A stretch of 64,000 nucleotides of DNA from Oscillospiraceae bacterium HV4-5-C5C (GTDB taxonomy: Bacteria; Bacillota; Clostridia; Saccharofermentanales; Fastidiosipilaceae): NCBI GenBank assembly GCA_012034405.1, contig JAAVLZ010000012.1, forward strand, positions 1-64,000, given 5' to 3'. The notes under the pieces are model-generated. The model had not been told where the DNA came from. It did not search any database and was given only the letters and a program-made list of their open reading frames with translations. The position numbers were made by a program, and so were the translations under genes. Positions 27,327 through 37,138 of the stretch are shown here, piece by piece (the stretch's first letter is position 1; every line of letters starts with the position of its first letter).

Positions 27327-28069
27327 CACGCCTCCCCAATTTGACTGCAGCCGGCACCGGTTTCAGCTGAATGGCGCTCGGGGTCAGGCTCTTCAGCAAA
27401 ACCTGGCAGGGGTTTGTAAAATGATACCATTGCAGCCCCATACTGACAACGTTTGCTAAGTTTCAACTTGGTTACAGGGAGCTGTCCCACCGCAGAGCCT
27501 GCCTCCGTCTGGGGATCTGGCGGTCCGGCTAGCCGGCCGGCCGGAGCTTTAGCGGCAACAGACGTAATCCGCCGCAGTTCTGCCGGGCTGGGCTGTTCAA
27601 ACACCAGCAGACCCTCTGGCTTCAGCAAGCGCCGCCAGCAATCTCCGGCCAGCCAGTCAGTCCAGAAGGCTTCAGCCTGCAGGTAAGGCGGATCAGCCAG
27701 AATCAGATCAAAACGCGGTGAACCGGGCCGGGTCAGCCGGCGGTAAGCCGCTTCAGCCGAGCAGCCCAGTACCTGCAAAGCCGGATCATCCAGGCGGCCG
27801 GTCTTCAGCAGATTAGCCCGGATAGCAGCCTGGGCAGCCTGATCTTTATCCACCCACACAACCCGGGCCGCGCCGCGGCTCAGAGCTTCCAGACCTAACT
27901 GTCCGCTGCCGGCAAACAGATCCAGCACCGTTGCGCCCTCAAGATTCAGGCGGGCGGTGATCGCGCTGAACATCGCTTCCTTGACCCGATCGGCCGTCGG
28001 TCTGGTCTGCCGGCCGCCGGGCGCTTTTAATGGCAGGCCGCCATAGCGACCGGCAATAATTCTTGGCAT
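27326..28069 (-). CDS. rsmD: 16S rRNA (guanine966-N2)-methyltransferase RsmD
   Basis: A 247-residue SAM-dependent methyltransferase. Motifs: MPRIIAGRYGG, RPTADRVKEAMFS, VLDLFAGSGQLGLEALSRGA (SAM site) and the catalytic ADPPY. A Pro/Ala-rich insertion of about 40 residues follows FEQPSPAE, and a 30-residue tail exceeds the usual length of about 185. The start at 28069 has GAGGAG 6 bases upstream. It overlaps coaD by one base and follows recG by 14. Confidence 0.93.
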   Translation of the reverse strand: MPRIIAGRYGGLPLKAPGGRQTRPTADRVKEAMFSAITARLNLEGATVLDLFAGSGQLGLEALSRGAARVVWVDKDQAAQAAIRANLLKTGRLDDPALQVLGCSAEAAYRRLTRPGSPRFDLILADPPYLQAEAFWTDWLAGDCWRRLLKPEGLLVFEQPSPAELRRITSVAAKAPAGRLAGPPDPQTEAGSAVGQLPVTKLKLSKRCQYGAAMVSFYKPLPGFAEEPDPERHSAETGAGCSQIGEA

Positions 28070-28083
28070 GTGTTTCTCCTCAA

Positions 28084-30195
28084 TCAAAGGCCGGGCTGAG
28101 CCATAGACCAACCAAAATAGCAGTCCAAGGCCGCGGTCAGGCGGCGATCAGCCGGCTGCTGCAGCAGCGGATCCTGCTTCAGCAGCCGGGTAACCGCTTC
28201 CTGGCTTTCCTGCAGCAGCTCCTGATCTTCATATAAGTTAGCCAGGCGGAAATCCGGCACCCCGTGCTGCCTGGTGCCAAAAAAGTCCCCCGGGCCGCGC
28301 AGCTTCAGGTCCGCCTCCGCGACTTTAAATCCATCGTGGGTGTGACACAGCAGTCTCAGCCGCTCCCTGGACAGACCTTCAGGGACATCACTGAACAAAA
28401 TGCAGACAGACGCCTTGTCCCCGCGGCCAACCCGTCCCCTCAGCTGATGCAAAGTAGCCAGACCAAAGCGCTCGGCATTCAGAATCAGCATCAGGGTGGC
28501 GTTGGGATTATCCACCCCAACTTCAATCACCGTAGTGGCAACCAGCAGTCCGGCCTGGCCGGATGAAAAGGCGTCCATAGCCGCCTGTTTTTCCCGGGCT
28601 TTCATCTGACCGTGCAGCAAGACCGGTTTAAACGGAGCCAGCAGCGGATCAGCTGACAGCTTTTGCCAGACCGTTTCTGCCGCCAGCAAATCTCCCAGCT
28701 GCTCGTTTGCCTGCACCAGTGGACAGACAAGATAAGCCTGCTCACCCTGCTTCAGGCGCCGGAGCAGCAGATCACGAACCCGGCTCCAATCTGCCCGGCC
28801 CGCGGTATAAGTGGCAACCGGCTGCCGTCCCGGCGGCATTTCATCCAGGCGGGAGATATCCAGATCGCCATATAAAATCAGACCCAAAGACCGCGGGATG
28901 GGCGTGGCTGACATGACCAGCACATGGGGATGACGGCCCTGCGGATCCAGAGCCAGGCGAAGCCGCTGCCTGACGCCAAAGCGGTGCTGCTCGTCCGTCA
29001 CAGCCAGGCCCAGGGCGGCAAAGCGCACCTGATCCTCAAGCAGAGCGTGCGTGCCGACCAAAACGTCAATGCTGCCGTCTTCAAGCCCTGCCAGGATAGA
29101 CCGGCGTTGTCTGGCGGGGGTCTGTCCGGTCAGCAAAGCCAGCTGCCAATCAAGCCGGGGAAAAAGCTTTTGCAGGCTGTGATAGTGTTGCGTCGCCAAA
29201 ACCGAAGTGGGGGCCATTAATACGCCCTGATGCCCGGCCAGTACGGCCTGCAGCAAGGCCAGACCGGCAATCACCGTCTTGCCGGAGCCGACATCGCCTT
29301 GAACCAGGCGGCTCATGGGCCGTGTCAGGGACAGATCCTGACTGATCCGGGCCAGAACGCGGGTCTGCGCGCCGGTCAGCTTAAAAGGCAGCTGCTGCAG
29401 ACTTTCCTGCCAGCGGCGGGTCCGCTCCGGATCCAGCGCCAGAGACGGGGCTTCTCGGGAAGCCATTTCCTGAGATTTTAACCGGCGCAGGCCCAGCTGA
29501 GTTAAAAACAGTTCTTCAAAAGCCAGGCGGCGGCGGGCCAGGTCATGGGCTGTCTGGTCAGCCGGAAAATGGATTTGCCGGTAGGCGTAGCCTGCTTCGC
29601 AAAGGTGATAGCGGCGCCGCAGTTCCGCCGGCAGGGCGTCCGGCAGATAATCCAGATATTGATCCAGGCATTGCCTGACCAGGTTGCGCAGCACCCCCTG
29701 GGTCAGGCCCGCGGTCAGCGGATAAACCGGGTGCAGCCGCAGGACTGACTCAGCCTCTGTCTCTGTCTCTGCCTGGCCGATCACTTCAACCACCGGATTC
29801 ATGATTTCCAGGCTGCCGTTATAACGCCGCAGCCGGCCTCTGAAATATGCAGTCAGGCCCTTAAGCAGTTTATCAGCCTGCCAGGCCTGATTAAACCAGA
29901 CCGCTTTCACCATCCCGCTGCTGTCTTTCAGAACCGTACGCACCGTGGACTGCCGACCCCGGCGCTGCAGGGCCGGAGCGCGGGCCACTTCGGCCTTAAA
30001 AACGACCTCCGCGCCCTCTTTCAGCTCCGCTATACTTAAAAGTTTGGTCCAGTCCTCATATTGCCGCGGAAACAGCCGCAGTAAATCCAGGACCGTATGG
30101 ACATTCAGACGGGCCAGCAGCTGGGTGCGACGCTGAGAGACCGCCGCAAGGCGACTCACCGGGACCAATAAGGCCTGATAATCCCCTTCACTCAT
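28084..30195 (-). CDS. recG: ATP-dependent DNA helicase RecG
   Basis: A 703-residue branch-migration helicase that reverses stalled forks. An N-terminal wedge domain with an OB fold (AEVVFKAEVARAP) is followed by the helicase core: GDVGSGKTVIA (Walker A), the DEQH-type box as DEQHRFG, SATPIPRSL, HGQMK, TTVIEVGVDNPNA and HQLRGRVGRG. The C-terminal part shows LKLRGPGDFFGTRQHG. The start at 30195 fits the family and overlaps the nth stop by 8 bases. Confidence 0.95.
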   Translation of the reverse strand: MSEGDYQALLVPVSRLAAVSQRRTQLLARLNVHTVLDLLRLFPRQYEDWTKLLSIAELKEGAEVVFKAEVARAPALQRRGRQSTVRTVLKDSSGMVKAVWFNQAWQADKLLKGLTAYFRGRLRRYNGSLEIMNPVVEVIGQAETETEAESVLRLHPVYPLTAGLTQGVLRNLVRQCLDQYLDYLPDALPAELRRRYHLCEAGYAYRQIHFPADQTAHDLARRRLAFEELFLTQLGLRRLKSQEMASREAPSLALDPERTRRWQESLQQLPFKLTGAQTRVLARISQDLSLTRPMSRLVQGDVGSGKTVIAGLALLQAVLAGHQGVLMAPTSVLATQHYHSLQKLFPRLDWQLALLTGQTPARQRRSILAGLEDGSIDVLVGTHALLEDQVRFAALGLAVTDEQHRFGVRQRLRLALDPQGRHPHVLVMSATPIPRSLGLILYGDLDISRLDEMPPGRQPVATYTAGRADWSRVRDLLLRRLKQGEQAYLVCPLVQANEQLGDLLAAETVWQKLSADPLLAPFKPVLLHGQMKAREKQAAMDAFSSGQAGLLVATTVIEVGVDNPNATLMLILNAERFGLATLHQLRGRVGRGDKASVCILFSDVPEGLSRERLRLLCHTHDGFKVAEADLKLRGPGDFFGTRQHGVPDFRLANLYEDQELLQESQEAVTRLLKQDPLLQQPADRRLTAALDCYFGWSMAQPGL

Positions 30196-30925
30196 GCGTT
30201 TCTTCCAGGAAATCCGGCAATGCTTCCGGCAGACCCAGATGGCTGCGGCCGGTCTGGCAGTGGCTGCGGCAGGGGCAGCGGGGGCAGTCCGGACGACGGG
30301 CCACACAAATATCTCTGCCTAACGTAACCAGCAAGTGCCCCCAGTCAATCCAGGCCTCCTGGGGCAGGCTATTCATCAGATCGCGCTCAATAACCGGCGG
30401 GCGGCTGCTGTCAGTCAGGCCCATCAGCTGCGAAATCCGGGCGCAGTGGGTGTCAACGACCACCGCCGGCCGGCCGTAGCTGTCCCCCAGGATCAGGCAG
30501 GCTATTTTGCGGCCGACACCGGGAATCGCCAGCAGCGCTTCCATGCTGTCCGGCACCCGGCCCCGGTGCTGTTGTTGCAGCCAGGCGGCGGCGGCTTGTA
30601 TATTGCGGGCTTTATTATGGTACAGACCGCAGCTGCGGATATACGGTTCAATATCCTGGGGCAGCGCGGCGGCAAAGTCAGCGGGTTCAGGAAAGCGCTT
30701 AAACAGCTCCGGCGTTACCTGATTGACCCTGGCATCCGTGCACTGAGCCGCCAGGATGGCGCCGACCAGCAAGCGCCAGGGATCCTCTCTGAAATCCAGT
30801 GTACAGTCAACCTGGGGATAATAGGCGCGCAAATCTGCCAGCAGCAAGGCAGCTCTCCGCCGCCGGCCGGCGTTGGTCTGATCTGCGGCTTTTGAGCGAT
30901 CTTGGTCTTGTGGTTTGGTGGTCAT
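30188..30925 (-). CDS. nth: Endonuclease III
   Basis: A 245-residue base-excision DNA glycosylase/AP lyase. It has the helix-hairpin-helix motif LLAIPGVGRKIACLIL with the catalytic Lys, the catalytic Asp in VVVDTHCARI, and the iron-sulfur ligand spacing C-x6-C-x2-C-x5-C at the C-terminus. An N-terminal basic tail of about 20 residues is extra. GGAGATTG precedes the start. Upstream, a 103-base gap separates it from the kinase gene. Confidence 0.95.
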   Translation of the reverse strand: MTTKPQDQDRSKAADQTNAGRRRRAALLLADLRAYYPQVDCTLDFREDPWRLLVGAILAAQCTDARVNQVTPELFKRFPEPADFAAALPQDIEPYIRSCGLYHNKARNIQAAAAWLQQQHRGRVPDSMEALLAIPGVGRKIACLILGDSYGRPAVVVDTHCARISQLMGLTDSSRPPVIERDLMNSLPQEAWIDWGHLLVTLGRDICVARRPDCPRCPCRSHCQTGRSHLGLPEALPDFLEETHE

Positions 30926-31028
30926 GGTCAATCTCCGTTTCTTCCTGCCCGCCGCTGGCGGCAGTGCAGCGCCGGTTCCGGGCGGTACCACCCTGGGACA
31001 GTGGCAGCCCCATGTGGCGGGTGCCGGG

Positions 31029-32624
31029 TCAGGCCAGCTGCAGGGTAAAGATAAAGCAGGCTCCTCCCATGGCGCTGCGGCCGGCCTTGATCCGCTGTCC
31101 ATGCGCCTGCAAGATAGACCTGGCGATATACAAGCCCAGGCCGCTGCCGCTATTACCGGTGCGGGAACGATCCCCCTTGTAAAAGCGCTCAAAGACATGC
31201 GGCAGGTCCTGCGGTTCAATACCCGGTCCATTATCCTCCACATAAACTTCTACAAAGCGAGCCCCGGCTGGATGTCGGGTCGTTACCGCAATCACTCCGC
31301 CCTGAGGGGTGAACTTAATGGCATTACTGACCAGATTATACAGCACCCGATTCAGCTGCTCCTCATCCCCTACCACCATCAAAGGCTTGCTGCTGCCTTC
31401 TCGGATATCCGTCTGAACAGAAATATCCTTTTCATTCAGCAGACTTTCCAAGCCGGCGATCACATCCAGGATCAAACGGTTCAGGTCAAAATTACGCATA
31501 TTATATGGAATGTTGTTGTAGTCAAGCTTTACCGCTTCGCTCATGTCATTGACCAGATTCCGCAGCCGCTGGGTTTCATGGTAAACGATTTTCAGGTACC
31601 GCTCCTGCTTTTCAGGCGGAATAGTGCCGTCCAGCATCCCCTCCACAAAGCCGGAAATAGAAGTCAGCGGCGTCCTGAGGTCATGAGAAATCGAAGACAG
31701 GAAGTCCCGGCGGTCAGAATTAGACATTTCAAGCCGCTCAATCATGTTATTAAAGGTGTTAACCAGCACCGTCACATCATCAAAGGGCAGCACCGATTCA
31801 TCCGGTTCATCCTGGTAGGTCGTTTTAACCGCTGGGTAATTGACCCGGACCGACAGATCCCCCATAGCTGCCTTGCTGGCTGCCTGCGAGAGTTCATTAA
31901 TGGGCTTGGTGATCGCATGGGAGAAGATGATAATAATGATCAAAGCCAGCAGCAGACTGACCGACATGGACAGCACCATACTGCTGATCATGTAGCTGCG
32001 GTTGACCGTGTGCAGATTGTAGCGCATGTGAACCTGAATATACAGCTGGACATCTGAATCCTGACTGTCAAAAACCGGCTGGACCACGCTGATCCACGAC
32101 ACCCCCGGAACATTTTTAAACAGGCCCATGAAATTTCCGCCGGAAAATGAGATCCTGCTGGTGGTACTGCCGCCGCTGACATAAGGCGAAGGCAGCACCG
32201 GCCGCTGGCCCTGTCCCCATTGAATCAGTTCCGAGCTCAGGATATCAGCGCTGGCCGGTTCTTTTTGCGGCAGATATAGAATGTTCTCCCGTGCTTCATA
32301 GGGAATGCCATTATCCATCACTAAGGTGCCGTTAGGCTGCACAATCCAGACATACGCACCGTAAGTTGACTGAATAAACTCCAGATAAGACTCCAGTTCA
32401 CCGCCGTCTCTGATCTGCAGACCACGGTTGAGCTTTTCCGTCAGGACTTCACTCACCGCCTGGCTGACGGTTTCAAGCTGTTTGGCCTGGTTTTGCCTCA
32501 GCGTCCGGTCAATCCCATTATAAAATAAGACGGCCACAACCAAAAAGGTAATGAGCGTCGCGATCATAAAGGACAAAACCACCTTGCCCCTGAAGGTCTG
32601 AGAATATTGTTTCAGTCTCATCAA
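31029..32624 (-). CDS. Membrane sensor histidine kinase
   Basis: A 531-residue kinase. Transmembrane segment 1 (about 17-38), an extracellular sensor region of about 165 residues, transmembrane segment 2 (about 210-235), then HAMP (HAITKPINELSQAA), a HisKA domain with the phospho-His in SISHDLRTPLTS, and HATPase motifs (SNAIKFTPQGG, DNGPGIEP, GSGLGLYIA). It resembles OmpR-type partner kinases such as WalK, ResE and PhoR, but without a PAS domain I can see. The signal is unknown. It follows its response regulator by 8 bases. Confidence 0.92.
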   Translation of the reverse strand: MMRLKQYSQTFRGKVVLSFMIATLITFLVVAVLFYNGIDRTLRQNQAKQLETVSQAVSEVLTEKLNRGLQIRDGGELESYLEFIQSTYGAYVWIVQPNGTLVMDNGIPYEARENILYLPQKEPASADILSSELIQWGQGQRPVLPSPYVSGGSTTSRISFSGGNFMGLFKNVPGVSWISVVQPVFDSQDSDVQLYIQVHMRYNLHTVNRSYMISSMVLSMSVSLLLALIIIIIFSHAITKPINELSQAASKAAMGDLSVRVNYPAVKTTYQDEPDESVLPFDDVTVLVNTFNNMIERLEMSNSDRRDFLSSISHDLRTPLTSISGFVEGMLDGTIPPEKQERYLKIVYHETQRLRNLVNDMSEAVKLDYNNIPYNMRNFDLNRLILDVIAGLESLLNEKDISVQTDIREGSSKPLMVVGDEEQLNRVLYNLVSNAIKFTPQGGVIAVTTRHPAGARFVEVYVEDNGPGIEPQDLPHVFERFYKGDRSRTGNSGSGLGLYIARSILQAHGQRIKAGRSAMGGACFIFTLQLA

Positions 32625-32632
32625 CAGCAGCC

Positions 32633-33334
32633 TTAAGCGGTCTCAAACTTGTAGCCCACACCCCAGACAGTCTTGATCTGCCAGGTTTTAGAGCCTCCGT
32701 GATCTTCAATTTTTTCCCTGATCCGCTTGACATGGACATCCACTGTACGGGACTCTCCAAAAAAGTCGTAGCCCCAGACACTGCCCAGCAATTGTTCCCG
32801 GGTAAAGACACGGTTCGGATGACTGGCTAAAAAGTAGAACAGTTCCAGTTCCTTTGGCGGCATTTCAATGCTCTGCCCGTTGATCTCCACGGTGTACTGA
32901 CCCTTATCAATTTTAAGGCCGTCATATATGACAATCTCCTGCTGAGCCTGCTCTCCCGGCCCGGCAGACTGTGCTTCCGTCCGCCGCAGAACGGCCTTGA
33001 CCCTGGCAATCAGCTCTTTCGGTTCAAAGGGCTTCTGAATGTAGTCATCCGCACCTAATTCAAGTCCCACCACCTTATCCAGGGTATCGCTGCGGGCGGT
33101 CACCATCAGGATAGGAACATTGGACAGCTTGCGCAGATCCCGGCAAATGTCATAGCCGTCTTTACCTGGCAGCATTAAATCCAGAATAACGACATCCGGA
33201 TTCTCTTTTTGAAACAGCGGCGTAGCGTCCAGTCCATTTGTGCAGGACAAGACCTGAAAATCCTCTTTCTCAAAATATAAGGTTAACAGCTCGATGATAT
33301 TAGGGTCATCATCAACAATCAGGACTTTTTTCAT
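32633..33334 (-). CDS. OmpR/PhoB-family response regulator
   Basis: A 233-residue regulator. The receiver domain has the acidic pair (VDDDPN), phospho-acceptor Asp in [13 protein letters not shown], Thr in MVTARSD and Lys in [14 protein letters not shown]. The winged-helix DNA-binding domain has LTREQLL-like [13 protein letters not shown] and [14 protein letters not shown]. Its start overlaps the nrdR stop by 4 bases (ATGA), tying this two-component system to nrdR and ftsZ transcription. The exact regulon is unknown. Confidence 0.93.
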   Translation of the reverse strand: MKKVLIVDDDPNIIELLTLYFEKEDFQVLSCTNGLDATPLFQKENPDVVILDLMLPGKDGYDICRDLRKLSNVPILMVTARSDTLDKVVGLELGADDYIQKPFEPKELIARVKAVLRRTEAQSAGPGEQAQQEIVIYDGLKIDKGQYTVEINGQSIEMPPKELELFYFLASHPNRVFTREQLLGSVWGYDFFGESRTVDVHVKRIREKIEDHGGSKTWQIKTVWGVGYKFETA

Positions 33335-33927
33335 TTGGCGTCCCCCTTTAAAGGTAAGCTACCCGCAACGGGCTGGTCCTCAGCCGGTCCGGCTGACGGC
33401 GCTTGTTGCTTATCCTGAAAATACTGGGCCAGGTATCTGGCTAATTCAGCATTGGCCTCAGCTCCTTGCTCCTGTTTGCCGTTCAGCAGGGTCAGCAGCT
33501 CTGTCAGGAAAGAATTGACGTCTGAAAAGCGGCGATAGACAGAAGCAAAACGGACGTAAGCCACTTCATCAATATCACGCAATTTCAGCAAAACCATTTC
33601 ACCGATTTTTTCAGAGGGTACTTCACGGTTGAGCTGATTGCTGAAGCCAGCTTCTATTGAACTGACCAGATGCTCAATCTGGTCGGTGGAAACCTGCCGC
33701 TTTGTGCAGGCTTTCATGATACTGGTTACCAGTTTTTCGCGATTAAACGGTTCTCTGGAGCCATCTTTTTTTACCACAAACAGCGGCAGATACTCAACTT
33801 TTTCATAAGTGGTAAAACGATAATGACAGGCCAGACACTCCCGGCGCCGACGAATAGCTGCGCCTTCGTCAGACGGGCGGGAGTCAATGACCCGATCTTC
33901 AAGATGTCCGCAAACTGGACATTTCAT
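33331..33927 (-). CDS. nrdR: Transcriptional repressor NrdR, with C-terminal extension
   Basis: A 198-residue ATP-cone repressor of ribonucleotide reductase genes. The zinc ribbon ([16 protein letters not shown]) is followed by the ATP-cone domain ([17 protein letters not shown] through [11 protein letters not shown]). The usual length is about 150; here about 45 polar residues (Gln, Ala, Pro) are added at the end. It lies 30 bases after ftsZ, a usual Clostridia order. Confidence 0.95.
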   Translation of the reverse strand: MKCPVCGHLEDRVIDSRPSDEGAAIRRRRECLACHYRFTTYEKVEYLPLFVVKKDGSREPFNREKLVTSIMKACTKRQVSTDQIEHLVSSIEAGFSNQLNREVPSEKIGEMVLLKLRDIDEVAYVRFASVYRRFSDVNSFLTELLTLLNGKQEQGAEANAELARYLAQYFQDKQQAPSAGPAEDQPVAGSLPLKGDAK

Positions 33928-33957
33928 GCGTTACTCTACCTGTTTTCTCCGCAAGGC

Positions 33958-35496
33958 TTATTCATCCGAGCGGTCATCCTCATTGTCACTGAAAAACCAG
34001 GGAAGGATCCTGCCGGTTTTCTTTTTTTCCGTGTCCTGCGTATCCCGGCTGCTGCGGCGGACCTGGCTGTCCGGCTGGGCGCTGCGCTCCGGCACTCTCT
34101 GCGGCACCACGCGTTGCACCGGCTCACGGTACGCGGAAGGCTCCGGCCGGCTGACCGGCTCCGGCCTGGTTGCCGCAGGCTGGGCATCATTGTTGTTTAA
34201 AAAAGCCGGCACATCCCGGGCGGTATCCTGCGCGGGCTCATAATTGGAACGGGTGGCCGGTGCCGCTTCAGCCGGACGCGGCTGAGGCTGGCCGGACGCG
34301 GCCGGCTGGCTGGCGGCCGGTTCAGGATTGGAGGAAAAATGCGAGCGGTAGCCCTCACTGCGGCGGGCGGGATAAGGGTTAGCCGAGGCACGGCTGCTGC
34401 CCGCGCTGCTGCCGCCGAACGGCGAAACTTTTTGGGTGGTGCGCTGACCCAGCCCCATGCCGGGGATGCGCAGCTGTTCCTGCGGCGGTTCAGAATTTGA
34501 GTCAAAACCGGAGGCGATGATGGTGATCATGAGCTCATCTTCCATCGCATCACTGTTCACCGCGCCGAAGATAATGTCTGAGTCCGGGGCAGCGGCGTCC
34601 CTGATCATGCTCATAGCTTCATTTATCTCACTCAACTTAACATTGCCGCCGGCAAAGGAGACAATCAGCCGGTGAGCGCCGTCCACTGTGGTATCAAGCA
34701 GGGGGCTGTGCAAAGCCGCGTCCAGAGAGACCTCCATGCGGTCCGGTCCTTTAGCCCGGCCAATGCCCATATGACAGACACCGGCTCCGACCATGACGCG
34801 CCGCACGTCAGCCAGGTCAAGGTTAACCACGCCATCAATCGAAATCAAATCAGCAATGCCGGTAACGCCATATTTGAGGACCTGATCCGCCATGGAAAAG
34901 GCGTCATTCAGGGAAGTGTCCTCATCAGTGATCTCCAGCAGTTTATCATTGGGAACAACAATCAGGGAATCAACATACTGCTCCAGCGCGCGGATACCGT
35001 TTTCAGCGTTTTCCATCCGCTTGGCGCCTTCAAACCGGAAGGGCCGGGTCACGACGGCCACGGTCAGGATACCTAAATCCTGAGCAATCTGAGCCACCAC
35101 CGGCGCGCCGCCGGTACCGGTGCCGCCGCCCATGCCGGCGGTTATGAACAGCAGATCCGTGCCCCTGATCAGAGCGGTAATCTCATCCCGGCTTTCCGCC
35201 GCAGCTTTTTCACCGATTTCAGGATTTGCCCCGGCTCCAAGCCCGCGGGTAATCTTTTCACCTAACTGTATCCGTTTACTGGCTTTGGAACGCTCCAACG
35301 CCTGATGATCCGTGTTGAGGGTGATAAACTCAATCCCGCGCACATCCTCAGAAATCATGCGGTCAACCGCGTTGCAACCGCCTCCGCCCACGCCCACAAC
35401 CCTGATTGTAGCGTAGCCGTCATTATCCATTACAAAATTCATGCTGTCGCTGTCATACTTTTTTTCAGCCAACGTGTCCATCCCCTTCCGCGCCAC
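33958..35496 (-). CDS. ftsZ: Cell division GTPase FtsZ
   Basis: A 512-residue tubulin-like ring protein. It shows [15 protein letters not shown], the GTP signature [13 protein letters not shown] and the T7 region [11 protein letters not shown]. After about residue 340 comes a long disordered tail (Ser/Pro/Ala/Arg-rich, roughly 170 residues). It contains a canonical-looking anchor DVPAFL (428-433) and a second one at the end, ILPWFF (497-502), followed by an acidic tail. The GTG start at 35496 has GGAG 5 bases upstream; an ATG 15 bases later is an alternative. It has its own promoter (35620-35648). Confidence 0.95.
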   Translation of the reverse strand: MARKGMDTLAEKKYDSDSMNFVMDNDGYATIRVVGVGGGGCNAVDRMISEDVRGIEFITLNTDHQALERSKASKRIQLGEKITRGLGAGANPEIGEKAAAESRDEITALIRGTDLLFITAGMGGGTGTGGAPVVAQIAQDLGILTVAVVTRPFRFEGAKRMENAENGIRALEQYVDSLIVVPNDKLLEITDEDTSLNDAFSMADQVLKYGVTGIADLISIDGVVNLDLADVRRVMVGAGVCHMGIGRAKGPDRMEVSLDAALHSPLLDTTVDGAHRLIVSFAGGNVKLSEINEAMSMIRDAAAPDSDIIFGAVNSDAMEDELMITIIASGFDSNSEPPQEQLRIPGMGLGQRTTQKVSPFGGSSAGSSRASANPYPARRSEGYRSHFSSNPEPAASQPAASGQPQPRPAEAAPATRSNYEPAQDTARDVPAFLNNNDAQPAATRPEPVSRPEPSAYREPVQRVVPQRVPERSAQPDSQVRRSSRDTQDTEKKKTGRILPWFFSDNEDDRSDE

Positions 35497-35619
35497 ATAA
35501 ACTCCGGCTCACTGCTTAAGTTATGGCCGCCACTATGTTTGCCTGATACCTGTTTGAGTAAGAACCACAGCCTGACCGGCAGACTGCCCTTCAGTCAAAT
35601 GCTGTTTTTACTAGCTCGC

Positions 35620-35648
35620 ATTCTACACTAAAGCCCTGAGGCTTACAA
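35620..35648 (-). promoter_or_regulatory. Internal promoter of ftsZ
   Basis: Minus strand: -35 TTGTAA (35643-35648), 17-base spacer, -10 TAGAAT (35620-35625) preceded by GTG. The leader is about 115 bases; a palindromic TGACGTCA lies further upstream at 35699-35706. Confidence 0.75.
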
Positions 35649-35758
35649 CTATTTGTCAGGACAATTTCAAATTTGGTCACAGATATATATGGTCATCATG
35701 ACGTCACGTTAAATATGAGTTTTTTCAGTTAAATGTTCAAACAGCCTTATATCAGGGA

Positions 35759-36208
35759 TCACATCGCCGTTGTACTGTCGTCTTGTCTTTTTGAATCACT
35801 TTCGTTTAGCTCAACATCGTCTTTGACGGGCGTACGCCTGGCGTTTTGTTTGAGCTGGCGGCGCAGCCGGCTGTTTTCCCGCCCGCGCAGCAACATCAAG
35901 CGGCGCACAGCGGAAAAATTATTGAAGATTCTGACACCAAAAGCAAAGACCGCGGCCAGGTTTAACTGAATATTCAACTGGTCCCCCAGGGCGGAAAGCG
36001 CCACCGCAATGACCGCGTTGCCTAAAAGGCCGGTCACAAACAGCCAGATATCAAAGTTTTTGCGCAGGCTGGCCAGCAAACCGCCCACCAGTGAATCCAA
36101 CGCCGCCAGGATCAGGACGGCCACATAAGAGGTATAGGCCGCGGGTATCTGTATGTTCAGGAACAGACCCAGGATCAAGCCAATGAGTAAACCAATCAAC
36201 GGAATCAT
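35759..36208 (-). CDS. sbp: Small basic protein family (Sbp, DUF1290)
   Basis: A 149-residue membrane protein with three to four hydrophobic segments. The family core IPLIGLLIGLILGL, YVAVLILAALDSLVGG, GNAVIAVALSALGDQL and VFAFGVRIFNN matches the Sbp family found between divIB and ftsZ in Gram-positives. The tail is basic and then acidic. The function is unknown, but the location links it to division. It is 18 bases after divIB. Confidence 0.88.
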   Translation of the reverse strand: MIPLIGLLIGLILGLFLNIQIPAAYTSYVAVLILAALDSLVGGLLASLRKNFDIWLFVTGLLGNAVIAVALSALGDQLNIQLNLAAVFAFGVRIFNNFSAVRRLMLLRGRENSRLRRQLKQNARRTPVKDDVELNESDSKRQDDSTTAM

Positions 36209-36226
36209 TTTAACCTCCCGGAAGCC

Positions 36227-37138
36227 TTATGGGGCCGTGGTCGCGGTACTATCCTCACTATCGTCCCTGGTGAACACGTAGGGCTCCGCCGTCAGATCAA
36301 GTACGCCCTGACCCAGGTTCTGCAGCTTGTTCTGAGATACCGCGTAACTCAGCCAGTTCAGGGCGTCGGCGTAGGTTGAAGCCGCCGACAGCTTAACAGT
36401 CAGGATATCGTCTCCCTGCAGCCGGAGACTAAAATATGTGCTGTCCGTATCCGGACTGCTGACCTGTGTCATACTGCTCAGCAGCGTAACGCCGTACGCA
36501 TTGGAGCGGTCGGAGGTCTGCACGGCCTTTATAAGGGTCAGCGCCCGGCTTACCGCAGCCGGGGACTGACTGACGATTGATTGGCCTAAAACGGCAGCGC
36601 TGGTACTGATACCTGCAATGTAGGGCACGGCTTCATTCAGGGTTTCCCCCGCTTCCGTAAAGCCCAGCACTATGCCCTCTTCGTCCAGCACCACATAGCT
36701 GTCCTCCAGCTTCAGGTACGCCGCCGGCTGTCTTTCTGTAATGGTAATGCTGATAGCACCGGGAAAGCTGACCCGGACCCGCGCGGTTTTTACATAAGGC
36801 GAGCTGGCCAGTATTTTTTGCTCCGCTTTTTTATAGCGGCCGGTGAACAGGCCCCAGGGCAGCTCCAGTCCCTTCAGCAGATGCTGGCCCTGGTACAGGC
36901 CGCTGGCCTCAGTCACCGCTGCAGTCTCCAGTCTGCTCTGGCCGGATACGGTAATCTGGCGGGCATAAAAAGCCGGAGCCGCAACCAGAATAAAGATGAT
37001 TGATAAAACCGCCACTACAATCAGCAGGGTCCGCCCCAGGGCAAACCGCCCCGCTGAGCGGCGTGAGCCTGCGGCAGCCTGGCGCCTGGCAGCCAGATCT
37101 GACTGTGGTTTAGCTTCAGACCGGATTTTATTTCTCAT
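36227..37138 (-). CDS. divIB: Cell division protein DivIB/FtsQ
   Basis: A 303-residue bitopic protein: a basic cytoplasmic N-terminus, one transmembrane segment (about 35-57), then a POTRA domain (ITVSGQSRLETAAV through ITERQPAAYLKLED) and the FtsQ/DivIB beta domain. It bridges septal synthase and FtsL in the divisome. The start overlaps the murG stop by 11 bases. Confidence 0.92.
   Translation of the reverse strand: MRNKIRSEAKPQSDLAARRQAAAGSRRSAGRFALGRTLLIVVAVLSIIFILVAAPAFYARQITVSGQSRLETAAVTEASGLYQGQHLLKGLELPWGLFTGRYKKAEQKILASSPYVKTARVRVSFPGAISITITERQPAAYLKLEDSYVVLDEEGIVLGFTEAGETLNEAVPYIAGISTSAAVLGQSIVSQSPAAVSRALTLIKAVQTSDRSNAYGVTLLSSMTQVSSPDTDSTYFSLRLQGDDILTVKLSAASTYADALNWLSYAVSQNKLQNLGQGVLDLTAEPYVFTRDDSEDSTATTAP

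Noticed and set aside
30926-31243. Longer start for nth inside the kinase gene
   Set aside because: The extra residues are Pro/Ala/Cys-rich shadow; ATG at 30925 has GGAGAT and matches the family.
30915-32057. 380-codon plus-strand frame opposite the histidine kinase
   Set aside because: The kinase on the other strand has all motifs; the shadow has none.
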